Below are positions 1 to 7,284 of a stretch of DNA of 64,000 bases, in pieces. Position numbers and translations under genes: made by a program. Each line of letters opens with the position of its first letter. Positions within the stretch are counted from its first letter, which is position 1. The notes beneath the pieces were generated by a model that was given only the letters and a program-made list of their open reading frames with translations, made no database searches and was not told the DNA's origin. Origin of the DNA: Luteitalea sp. (lineage in GTDB: Bacteria; Acidobacteriota; Vicinamibacteria; Vicinamibacterales; Vicinamibacteraceae). The stretch is from positions 1 through 64,000 of the forward strand of contig WHTT01000002.1 in NCBI GenBank assembly GCA_009377605.1, read 5' to 3'.

Positions 1-255
1 ATGCTCCTGCTGATTCTGTTGTCCAATCTTTCGCACCAGCGCCTCCGGCTGAGCCCGCTTACGGCAAGCGGCGTCAACTTCTGGAACGCGATGTACATCC
101 CGATCGTCGTCGCAATGGCGGCCCGGCAGGACGTCGCCGCCGCGGTCTCGAGCGGCTGGATGGCGGTTACGGCCGGCGTTGCCGCGGTCGCGGCGAGTTT
201 CGCGATGATCCCGGTGCTGGCGCGCTTCGGTACAGGCAGCCGCGATGCTGGTTGA
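1..255 (+). CDS. madL: Malonate transporter subunit MadL (C-terminal part, cut by window edge)
   Basis: The frame is open from base 1 and encodes 84 residues, so the N-terminus lies outside the window; full-length MadL is about 130 residues. What is visible is hydrophobic, with two predicted membrane segments (about residues 28-42 and 50-72). The identity rests on the family-like stretch around NFWNAMYIPIVVAMAA and on the 11 bp overlap with a clear madM. MadL and MadM together form the sodium-dependent malonate:cation symporter of the inner membrane. The TGA stop is at 253-255. The first in-frame ATG at base 1 is not the real start. Confidence 0.8.
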   Translation: MLLLILLSNLSHQRLRLSPLTASGVNFWNAMYIPIVVAMAARQDVAAAVSSGWMAVTAGVAAVAASFAMIPVLARFGTGSRDAG

Positions 256-1009
256 TGCGCTGGCGCAGGTCCTCGCGAAGAGCGCGCTGATCACGGCGTT
301 CGTCTTCGTCGGCATCCTCGTCTGGTTCTCGTACTGGCTGTCGTCGAAGCTGACGCGCGGAAGGGTGCACGGCTCGGCGATCGCCATCACGATCGGCCTG
401 CTGCTGGCGTACATCGGCGGCGCGGTGACCGGCGGCAGGCAGGGCCTCGCGGATTTCACGGTACTGGCCGGCCTCGGCCTGATGGGCGGCGCGATGTTTC
501 GGGATTTCGCGATCGTCGCGACCGCGTTCGGCGCCGATCTCGACGAATTGCGCAAAGCGGGCGCGGTTGGCGCGGCCTCGATCGTCATCGGCGTCGTGCT
601 GTCGTTCGTCGTCGGCGCGATCGTGGCGTTGGCATTCGGGTACACGGACGCGGTGTCGGTCAGCACGATCGGCGCGGGTGCGGCCACATACATCGTCGGC
701 CCGGTGACCGGGACGGCGCTGGACGCCGAGTCCGGCGTGATCGCCCTGAGCGTGGCGGCGGGGCTCACGAAGTCGGTGCTGGTAATGGTCGGCACGCCGC
801 TGGTCGCCGGCCGGATCGGCCTCGACAACCCGCACGCCGCCATGATCTACGGCGGCCTGATGGGCACGACCAGCGGCGTCGCCGGCGGACTCGCCGCCAC
901 CGATCCGAAGCTCGTGCCCTACGGCGCGATGACGGCGACGTTCTACACCGGCGTCGGCTGCCTGCTCGCGCCGTCGGTGCTGTTTCTCGCCGTGCGCGGT
1001 ATTCTCTGA
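245..1009 (+). CDS. madM: Malonate transporter subunit MadM
   Basis: A 254-residue, very hydrophobic protein of the length usual for MadM. It has about seven membrane segments, starting near residues 14-32, 44-60 and 65-90, and glycine-rich loops such as GAGAATYIVGPVTG and MGTTSGVAGG that are typical of the family. It is the second subunit of the MadLM malonate uptake system and overlaps madL by 11 bp, which suggests translational coupling. No malonate decarboxylase genes follow here, so any such genes must lie to the left of the window. The next 880 bases hold no convincing gene. Confidence 0.85.
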   Translation: MLVDALAQVLAKSALITAFVFVGILVWFSYWLSSKLTRGRVHGSAIAITIGLLLAYIGGAVTGGRQGLADFTVLAGLGLMGGAMFRDFAIVATAFGADLDELRKAGAVGAASIVIGVVLSFVVGAIVALAFGYTDAVSVSTIGAGAATYIVGPVTGTALDAESGVIALSVAAGLTKSVLVMVGTPLVAGRIGLDNPHAAMIYGGLMGTTSGVAGGLAATDPKLVPYGAMTATFYTGVGCLLAPSVLFLAVRGIL

Positions 1010-1893
1010 GCGCGTCGACGCACATCAAGCCCACCGCGCTGCATGTTAGCCGAGGTCGGCTTCCCACGCGCTTAACGTCCAACCTTAACGGCTAATCAAC
1101 CCGATCCGAAATCCTGACCCAGGTACTGGGCATCGCCTACCGCACGATTGCGGGTCACTTGATCGAGAAAGCCGGCTGCAACGGTTCTTGGAAGGAGGGT
1201 CGAGTGAGGCGGGCTTGATCCAGCCGATGGACTGGCGCCGGTTAGCGTTGGTGTCTTCGTGTCTGCCGCCGCCGTTGCGCTCGTGGACGATAGGACGGAT
1301 GAAGGGCCTATCGGAAGGTTAACGGGCTCGAGACGAAGCACACTGAAAAGCCTGCGGATCGAGGACCTCGACGAGCATCGGGCAGATCAGGTCCGTTTTC
1401 ACCGCGACGACTATGACCAGCGCTATCGCATGTGGCGTCAGGTCAACCCCGCCCACCGCGAAAGTCCCCTGGCCGACCTCGATGATCTCCCCGCGGCACA
1501 GCAGATCGCACCGCCAACTACCCCCGCGCGTGTTCAGCCGACGGTGCGAACTCGTTGATCTGGAGTGGGTTGACCGCTGCGCGGTGATCATGCTCACACG
1601 GTTGGCCGCGAGCGCGGCGGCCAACGCGGTGTTCGCAGCCAACCACGTTCATGATCGCTGTGATGGCATTCGTGTTAACATCCACGCGCACAAGCACATG
1701 CGGTCGGAGTACGTCGGGTAGACCGTCGCGTTCGTCGGCGACCTTCGACTTGGGCACCGGCAGGTGCTCGAAGTCATCGACCATGCCGCGTAAGAATGTG
1801 TGAACGGCCTAACATGCGATGGAGCTGTCGGCTCGGCTGACGAGCCCTGCGCCGCGGCTCATCGCGATTGCGTTGGACGGATATTGAGCAGCA
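1010..1893 (+). other. Gene-poor stretch with only degenerate reading frames
   Basis: No reading frame here could be assigned. Short frames exist on both strands (for example 1259-1558 plus and 1518-1784 minus), but none has a recognisable family signature, a good ribosome binding site or consistent codon use. The minus-strand frame 1518-1784 reads like a decayed real protein (stretch LPDVLRPHVLVRVDVNTNAI), and a plus-strand stretch near 1120-1165 resembles a helix-turn-helix. I read the segment as remnants of accessory DNA. No transposase motif or terminal repeats were found. Confidence 0.5.
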
Positions 1894-2841
1894 GTGCGCT
1901 ACGCATTCCGAATCCGCTTTCATCGATCGCCCACCGACAGCATCAACATCGAGGCGCCGACTGTGGACCTCCCGTCCCTAGCGCCAGGTGATCGTGTTCA
2001 GTTGCGGGCGTGGGACAAGGACAAGGCCGTTAAGGACAGCGAGCGCCTCGTCCTCATTGGTGAGGGATTCGCTTCCGAGGAAACGGCAACACGTGCGGGT
2101 GACCTGTATTGGCGCGTGCTTCTGCGGACGATGGCTCACGTCCGCGTCGGTGCTGACTTTGGAGACAGGGCACCCAAGGGAGCATTCACGACGTACGGCT
2201 TGCAGTGGCTGGAGGCTCAACGTGGCGAGAGGGTCCTCAACGACGTCCATGGAATGATGGTCTTCGCTGCCGATCCATGGCCACGATTCGCATCGACATC
2301 AGCGACTGCTCTTCGCGGCGTTCCTCCGGACCGCTTCGAGCGCACGTTCCGCCGGGCACTCGAGACGACGTGGAGCTGACGCCGAAGGAGCGGATAGCGT
2401 TCGAAGTATTTAATGCCTCCTTCTTTCAGCCGTCGGCTGATGCGCGATTCCTACTGCGCGTCATGGCAATCGAGGCACTGCTCGAGCCGCGTCCGCGCGA
2501 CGCCGCGGCGCGCCAGCACGTCGAGTCGCTAATTGCTGCAACACAGGCTGAACCGTCGCTGACCCCCGGCCGAGCGGCATTCTATCCTGGGTTCGCTGCG
2601 CTGGCTGAAGCAGGAGTCCATAAGTCGCGCAGGAAAGCGTCTTGCTGAGAGCAGACTCGGCGCCCGGAAGTACCAGAACAAGTCACCCGGTCAGTTCTTT
2701 TCGAACTGCTATACGGTCCGGAGCAACCTGGTCCATGGCGTGCTGCCGTTTCCGAGTCGTGACGAGGTAGACGCTCTTTCCGCCGGACTAGAGTTGTTCG
2801 TCTCAGACCTTCTTTGTGGCCCTTTGATCGATATTGAATGA
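1894..2841 (+). pseudogene. Apea-like HEPN domain protein, disrupted by two frameshifts
   Basis: The sense frame starts at GTG 1894 in frame 1 and runs to a TGA at 2377-2379. The homologous sequence then continues in frame 3 from about 2340-2380 (LTPKERIAFEVFNASFF, ARFLLRVMAIEALLE) to about 2570, and returns to frame 1 from about 2578 (SILGSLRWLKQESISRAG) to the TGA at 2839-2841. The C-terminal part carries RSNLVHG, the R-x4-6-H signature of HEPN ribonucleases, followed by a helical end. Joined, the product would be about 315 residues, a normal length for Apea-like HEPN proteins, which occur in defence and toxin systems. Net frame change is zero: one base lost, then one gained. It is either a pseudogene or the product of two sequencing errors. 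No partner gene is adjacent. Confidence 0.7.
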
Positions 2842-2847
2842 GGATGT

Positions 2848-3205
2848 CGTCCAATAGTGAGGTGCAGCGGCAGCGCGGCGGCCAGCGCCGACAGAGTGAT
2901 GAAGGTATGAGCGATCGCGACGAGCGCGACGACCACACTGAGCGCCGTGAAGCCGACGCGCAGCGCGATGCTGTCGAACGCGGTCCATCCGGAAGGGAGA
3001 GTCGCGCGCATGTCGCCGCGAGCATGGACCCGGCCCACGCGACGCCGATGAGCTTCTCGGCGCGCGACACCGCCGCCCAGCGACCGGCGTCCGGCGCGGC
3101 CGGCCGACGACGGCGGCATCTGCCCACACGACGATGACGACCGTGGGCACGATGAGCGCGACGGGCGCCCAGGATGAGACGCTGCTGGTAGCGCTGCACC
3201 GGCAT
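2848..3205 (-). pseudogene. Possible decayed membrane-protein gene
   Basis: Three minus-strand frames each carry a part of what looks like one membrane protein: VPTVVIVVWADAAVVG near 3110-3155, then SRAEKLIGVAWAGSM near 3020-3070, then a 45-residue hydrophobic stretch beginning LPSGWTAFDSIALRVGFTAL near 2870-2995. The hydrophobic segments lie in the right order but in different frames, as in a frameshifted gene. I cannot name a family. The rest of 2842-3363 holds nothing I can support. Low confidence; the alternative is chance hydrophobic shadow reading in high-GC DNA. Confidence 0.25.
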
Positions 3206-3363
3206 GAACTAGATGTTCGACAACATCCCGCTGGATCTGCTCACAAGCCGCAGTGAACGTCGGCGGCGCCAGCTACTGGACGAGATGTCCACAGCAGGCG
3301 AGGAGGCCGGGCTGTACGAAGCCACCATGAGGCCGCGACGCACGAGATGACGCGGCGCGGCGT

Positions 3364-3739
3364 TCACGCTTGACGGTCAGACCGGGCTGCTCGTGCACGC
3401 CGTTTCGGCAGCGCCCTGGAAGACACGCGGCTCGCCGGCATTGCCACACTGGAGGCAGGCCTACGGTGACGCGTCGGCCGACCTCGAGGACGACGAGCCG
3501 GGATTCCGTGAAGCATTCCCTCGGCACTCACGTCCTCATCAATGTCCGGCCAGTGAACGCCGTGGCCGTCGCCGATCAACGTCCAGTTCGCCCGCTGCTT
3601 GGGCGTTGCGTCGGACAACCGCCACGACCACGCCAATGGGACACTGATCACGCGTCCGTCGACCAGGCGTGCCGTGATGACGTCGTCGGTCGCCTCGATG
3701 TCGTCGATTCGCGTTTCAACACCTGACCACAGTGCTCAT
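3364..3739 (-). pseudogene. DUF2442 domain protein, start region disrupted
   Basis: The minus frame open from 3735 down to 3364 gives a clear DUF2442 core: ETRIDDIEATDDVITARLVD, then DGRVISVPLAWSWRL, then HWPDIDEDVSAEGMLHG. DUF2442 proteins are small DNA-binding-like partners often encoded just after a DUF4160 gene, in pairs resembling toxin-antitoxin modules. No usable in-frame start lies upstream of the core. An ATG at 3737-3739 (reading M-S-T) is one frame off, as if about seven bases had been inserted after it, and the only in-frame GTG (3649-3651) would delete a third of the domain. The 45 residues after the core are arginine-rich and family-unlike. I call it broken or mis-sequenced. Confidence 0.6.
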
Positions 3740-3824
3740 ACCAAGACTCGATCATGGCGTTGTCATTCCGAACGATGAGACCGCGGATCTCGTTTAGCTG
3801 TCGAAGCTCCTCAGCAGGCCGTGG
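3648..3824 (-). pseudogene. DUF4160-like C-terminal fragment
   Basis: Directly after the antitoxin stop codon, the same frame stays open for 58 codons. Its first half, ELRQLNEIRGLIVRNDNA followed by MIESWYEHCG, resembles the end of DUF4160 proteins, which typically finish with a helix and a W-x-E-H motif. It overlaps the ATG of the DUF2442 remnant exactly where the two genes overlap in intact DUF4160-DUF2442 pairs. There is no start codon and no N-terminal half, so it can only be a truncated relic that now abuts higA. The assignment is an inference from a short match plus position. Confidence 0.35.
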
Positions 3825-4163
3825 CTACACGCTTACCAGCTCGCGCACTGGAGTGTCCTCAGAACGGCTCTCGAAGCCGAGCACCAAGCGCACACCGAGC
3901 GCCTCGGCCACCCGCTGGAGCGTCTCAACGCTGGTCTTGTGGCGGCCGCTCTCGAGCCTGGAGATTGCCGAATGACTGGTCCCGACGCGGCGCGCGAGCT
4001 CCTGCTGGGAGATGCCCAAGGCCGCGCGTCGCCTGATCACGAGTCGGGCTACTTCCTCGAATGGGGCGAGGCGACGCTGCTCGGCACGGTAGGCGGCACT
4101 TGCGCGCGCCCGCCGACGTTGTGCCTGCTGGGTGGTGCTTCCTACGGGGCGGCTGATATTCAC
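3825..4163 (-). CDS. HigA/XRE-family antitoxin
   Basis: 112 residues with a Cro/C1-type helix-turn-helix at about residues 45-100: a recognition helix in GTSHSAISRLESG and the typical tail TLQRVAEALGVRL. Such proteins are the antitoxins of RelE/HigB-like toxins; they bind the toxin and repress the operon. The start is a GTG with a strong GGAGG 7-8 bases upstream (4171-4175). The 45 residues before the HTH are basic and probably disordered. It lies 51 bp after the toxin gene on the same strand, the toxin-first order typical of higBA. A 20-base palindrome in the gap (4190-4209) may be its operator. Confidence 0.8.
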   Translation of the reverse strand: MNISRPVGSTTQQAQRRRARASAAYRAEQRRLAPFEEVARLVIRRRAALGISQQELARRVGTSHSAISRLESGRHKTSVETLQRVAEALGVRLVLGFESRSEDTPVRELVSV

Positions 4164-4189
4164 TGACGCACCTCCAGAGTCGCCACACA

Positions 4190-4209
4190 GCTTATCACTT
4201 TTGGTAAGC
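4190..4209 (-). promoter_or_regulatory. Palindrome between toxin and antitoxin genes (possible HigA operator)
   Basis: On the minus strand the sequence reads GCTTACCAAAAGTGATAAGC: outer arms GCTTA/TAAGC around an A-rich centre. It sits 27-46 bases before the antitoxin GTG. Palindromes of this size are usual operators of XRE antitoxins. That this one binds HigA, or marks an internal antitoxin promoter, is an inference. Confidence 0.35.
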
Positions 4210-4214
4210 CGCGA

Positions 4215-4655
4215 TCAAGGCGCATCATGCCCCGCCGCCCGCGGGGGCCGGCGGGTCGGTGCATCCATCCGCGCCCGAAAATCTCTCCAACGTTGCTTGG
4301 CGGTCGCGATTTCCGACTCGGGCACCTGGCCGCCGTCCTTGCGGAAGATATGCAGGAGGACGATCAGGTTGCGAGATCTCTGATACAAGATGCGGTAGAG
4401 TTCCCGGCCGCAGTGGCATCTCAATTCGCGCAGTTCGCCCTCGATCTGCGAGCTGTGGGGAAACGGAAGGGGTGGGTTGGACCTCGTGAGCATGTTCAGG
4501 CGGTCAATTTGATTGTCCAAGACCACCTGACGCTTGACCGGTAGCCGGTCGATGAAGTCGTTGACTGGCTCGGAGCCATCTGGCGCCCGATAGTAGACCG
4601 CCTGAAGCTTGGCCACGCGCTGAAGGATACTCGACGCAACCCTGTCCGCTCGCAT
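4215..4655 (-). CDS. HigB/RelE-type toxin (phage-derived Gp49-like family)
   Basis: The product resembles RelE-superfamily toxins of the HigB/Gp49 type, mRNA interferases that act at the ribosome. Visible family features are the start LQAVYYRAPDGSEPVNDFID, the central GELRELRCHCGRELYRILYQ and the C-terminal motif LIVLLHIFRKDGGQVP followed by EIATAKQRW. The true start is uncertain. The ATG at 4655 is used here; a GTG at 4700 gives 161 residues and a GTG at 4616 fits the family N-terminus best. None has a good ribosome binding site. The last 20 residues are proline/arginine-rich and extend past the usual end. It is followed by the higA-like antitoxin gene. Confidence 0.75.
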   Translation of the reverse strand: MRADRVASSILQRVAKLQAVYYRAPDGSEPVNDFIDRLPVKRQVVLDNQIDRLNMLTRSNPPLPFPHSSQIEGELRELRCHCGRELYRILYQRSRNLIVLLHIFRKDGGQVPESEIATAKQRWRDFRARMDAPTRRPPRAAGHDAP

Positions 4656-4944
4656 GCACGTCACATCTGTGCGGGTCAGCGGGCGTTTCGTCGTCTGCAC
4701 CTATGCCGACTCGTCGAACACCCCAACCACAGGGAGCAGCACGACGGGTGCGCCTGCTACGGTATTGTGACCCTTGTGCTGTCCCTGTTTTGTACCTGCA
4801 CTCATCGATGCCTCGCACCGTCAGGCCGTCGAGGCGGTCGAAGAGCGGTCGTTTGGCGAGATGGACGGTTTTGGACTGAGCTCGCCGGCAATCGCGGATC
4901 AGTCGTCTCCCGCAAGTGCCAACGTCCACTAGGCTTGTGATTGG

Positions 4945-5015
<71 letters not shown>

Positions 5016-5070
5016 GAGAACTAGGTGGGAGGCCCGCTGTGCGCGGCTCCTTGAATCAGGAAGAGGATGG

Positions 5071-5142
5071 AGCGGGAAACGGGATTCGAACCCGCGACTT
5101 CGACCTTGGCAAGGTCGCACTCTACCACTGAGTTATTCCCGC
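5071..5142 (-). tRNA. tRNA-Gly (GCC anticodon)
   Basis: On the minus strand the acceptor GCGGGAA (5136-5142) pairs with TTCCCGC (5072-5078). The anticodon arm CCTTGCCAAGG gives GCC, and the T-arm GGTTCGAATCC is canonical. CCA is encoded at 5068-5070. It is transcribed ahead of tRNA-Cys. Confidence 0.95.
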
Positions 5143-5336
5143 TCGTTCCGCCAAGCGACAATTTTACAACGTACCACAGCACGTCCGCGCCGCGCAAGCA
5201 GCCCCAGACGCTGAAGCAGGTTTCAGCCAGCTGCCTGGGGCGTGAGTGACGAGCCTGCCTCTGTCGATCCCTCGGCGTACGCGTCCGCTTACCTCCCGGT
5301 GACGACGGCCCGAAAGTTGCTGTTGCGATCCGCCGT

Positions 5337-5714
5337 ATGGCCGCCGACCCGCGCGGAACCCTCGGGGAATCGGGCGAAATCCTCGCCTGCCGTGAGCTCG
5401 TACGCCACGGGTACGCAATTCTTGAACGGCGGTACCGCACCCGCGGTGGCGAAATTGACATCGTCGCCGAGCATCGGCGCACAATCGTCTTCGTCGAGGT
5501 CAAAACGCGACGCACCGTGAGCTTTGGCCAACCGGCCGAGGCGGTCACCTGGATCAAGCGCCGGCGTCTCCGAGCCATGGCACGCGACTACCTGTCCCAT
5601 CGGCGCCTCGGCGATCGGGCTTGCCGTTTCGACGTCGTGACGGTTCTCTGGCCGGTGGGTCAGCGCCCGACCATCGAGATCATCGAAAATGCCTTCGAGG
5701 CCGACGCGTGGTAG
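5337..5714 (+). CDS. yraN: YraN/UPF0102 family endonuclease-like protein
   Basis: 125 residues, the usual length for this family, which has a PD-(D/E)XK/Holliday-junction-resolvase-like fold. The signature is present: G-E near residue 13-14, GGEIDIVAE (37-45) and VFVEVKTR (51-58), which supply the predicted metal-binding acids and lysine. The physiological role is not established. It stands alone on the plus strand after the divergent tRNA genes. Its TAG stop lies in a GTAG (5711-5714) at the edge of a REP-like repeat region. Confidence 0.9.
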   Translation: MAADPRGTLGESGEILACRELVRHGYAILERRYRTRGGEIDIVAEHRRTIVFVEVKTRRTVSFGQPAEAVTWIKRRRLRAMARDYLSHRRLGDRACRFDVVTVLWPVGQRPTIEIIENAFEADAW

Positions 5715-5785
5715 CCGGCGACGCCGACGGCGCGTTCGGCGAACGCGCCCTACCATCGTGGCTGGGAGGACTCTCCGAGGCGTCC
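5711..5785. repeat. REP/BIME-like element A
   Basis: A palindrome GGCGCGTTCG/CGAACGCGCC at 5729-5749, followed by CTAC (GTAG on the other strand), then after 11 bases a degenerate second hairpin ending in GAGGCGTCC (to 5784). The layout matches the better preserved copy at 19506-19565. It fills the convergent gap between yraN and the aminotransferase gene. Confidence 0.7.
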
Positions 5786-5824
5786 GTTTGTGGTTCTCGA
5801 GAGCTCTGGGAACGGCCTGATGCC

Positions 5825-7192
5825 TCAGCGTCGCACCGTGGCGCCCTGGCCGCGCACACGCCCCACGACGCCGAGCGCTTCGTCGAGCGCCGCGAGAGCC
5901 ATATCCGCCTGATCGGTCGTCAGCAGCAGAGGCGGCGAGAACCGAATGACGTTGCGCCCCGCGCCCAGGAGGAGCACGCCGCGTTTGAACACCTCTTCGA
6001 CGACCTGATCGCGCTCTTCAACGGCCCGCTCCTTGGTCTGGCGATCGCGAACGAGCTCGACACCAATCATCAGGCCCCGCCCACGTACATCGCCAATCAG
6101 GGAGTGCTTCTCCTGCAGCGCGCGTAGTCCATCGAGGAGATACGCTCCTACACGTGTGGCATTCTCGATGAGGCTACCCTCGAGCAAACGAATAGTCGCC
6201 AGCGCGGCCGCGCAGGACACCGGATTGCCCCCGAACGTGCTCGCATGCGCGCCAGGCGCCCAGTCCCAGAGCGCGGCGCGACCCGTGGCAACGCCAAGCG
6301 GCATCCCCGATGCAATACCCTTCGCCATCGTGACCATGTCAGGCTGGAGACCAAAGTGCTGGCAGGCAAACATGCGCCCCGTGCGTCCCATACCAGACTG
6401 CACCTCGTCCGCGACGATGAGGATGCCATGCTTACTGGCCAGCGCCTGCAAGCGTTGAAAGAACGATGTGGGCGGTATGATGTATCCACCCTCACCCTGA
6501 ATGGGCTCGACAACAATGGCCGCAACTTCGTCGGGTGGCACCAACTGGGCGAAGAGGCGATCCTCGAGATACTCGAAACACTCGTCGACGGCCGCCTCGG
6601 GACCACGTGGGTGCCGATACGGATCCGGATACGGCGCGTGAAAGACGCCGGGCGTGGTCGTCGGACCAAAGCCTGCCCGCTGCACCGCCTTGCTTGCAGT
6701 GAGACCAAGGGCACCCATCGTGCGGCCGTGGAACGCACCGAAGAACGCAACGACGAAGCTCCGCTTGGAGTGATAGCGCGCGAGCTTGAGCGCCGCTTCG
6801 TTCGCCTCGGCGCCAGAATTACCAAAGAACGACTTGGTCGGCCCCGCGATGGGCACGATCCGGTCGAGCGTTTCTGCCAGCGTGACCTGCGGGTCGTAGT
6901 AGAAGTCAGTGCCGGACATGTGCAGGTAGCGATGCGCCTGTTCCGTTATCGCACTGACGACGTCCGGATGTGAGTGGCCGGTGGAGTTGGTGGCGATGCC
7001 TGCCGCACAGTCCAGGAAGCAGTTGCCGTCGACATCCTCGACCATCGCCCCCTCGCCTCGCGCGATGACGAGCGGATATCCGCGTGTGTAGGATGGCGAG
7101 ACGAATCTGGCGTCGCGCTCGATGATGGCCCTGGCGTTCGGACCCGGCAACCGAGTCTTGATCTGGGGCTTCGATATCACGGTCAGTCTCAC
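5825..7192 (-). CDS. Class III aminotransferase (acetylornithine/4-aminobutyrate aminotransferase family)
   Basis: A 455-residue PLP enzyme of fold type I. The landmarks are GNSGAEANEAALKLAR (124-139, phosphate binding), FHGRTMGALG (154-163), VVEPIQGEGG (227-236), DEVQSGMGRTG (262-272) and Lys291 in MAKGIASGMPLG, the Schiff-base lysine. The family transfers an omega- or alpha-amino group to 2-oxoglutarate; annotated relatives are called acetylornithine or GABA aminotransferases. Neighbours do not settle the substrate, so no symbol is given. It follows cysS on the minus strand, with the REP pair 7214-7284 between them. Confidence 0.85.
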   Translation of the reverse strand: MRLTVISKPQIKTRLPGPNARAIIERDARFVSPSYTRGYPLVIARGEGAMVEDVDGNCFLDCAAGIATNSTGHSHPDVVSAITEQAHRYLHMSGTDFYYDPQVTLAETLDRIVPIAGPTKSFFGNSGAEANEAALKLARYHSKRSFVVAFFGAFHGRTMGALGLTASKAVQRAGFGPTTTPGVFHAPYPDPYRHPRGPEAAVDECFEYLEDRLFAQLVPPDEVAAIVVEPIQGEGGYIIPPTSFFQRLQALASKHGILIVADEVQSGMGRTGRMFACQHFGLQPDMVTMAKGIASGMPLGVATGRAALWDWAPGAHASTFGGNPVSCAAALATIRLLEGSLIENATRVGAYLLDGLRALQEKHSLIGDVRGRGLMIGVELVRDRQTKERAVEERDQVVEEVFKRGVLLLGAGRNVIRFSPPLLLTTDQADMALAALDEALGVVGRVRGQGATVRR

Positions 7193-7213
7193 AGCACTGA
7201 GTTTTGAATCCTC

Positions 7214-7284
7214 GTAGCGCAGGCCTTTAGGCCTGCCAATCGTGGCGCGAAATCCCAGTCGGCAGGCCTAAAGGCCTGCGCTAC
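7214..7284. repeat. REP/BIME-like inverted pair B
   Basis: Two 24-base arms, 7214-7237 and 7261-7284, are exact reverse complements. The left one begins GTAGCGCAGGCC and each arm is itself near-palindromic (GCAGGCC-TTTA-GGCCTGC). The 23-base centre is unrelated. The right GTAG head, read on the minus strand, contains the TAG stop codon of cysS (7281-7283). Confidence 0.85.

Noticed and set aside
1010-1893. Transposase relic (IS-like) on the minus strand
   Set aside because: The frame 1518-1784 reads like a real protein, but I found no DDE/HTH signature, no terminal inverted repeats and no target duplication.
4701-4944. Integrase fragment beside the tRNA-Cys gene
   Set aside because: No frame shows tyrosine-recombinase motifs (R, H-x-x-R, Y); the position alone is not evidence.
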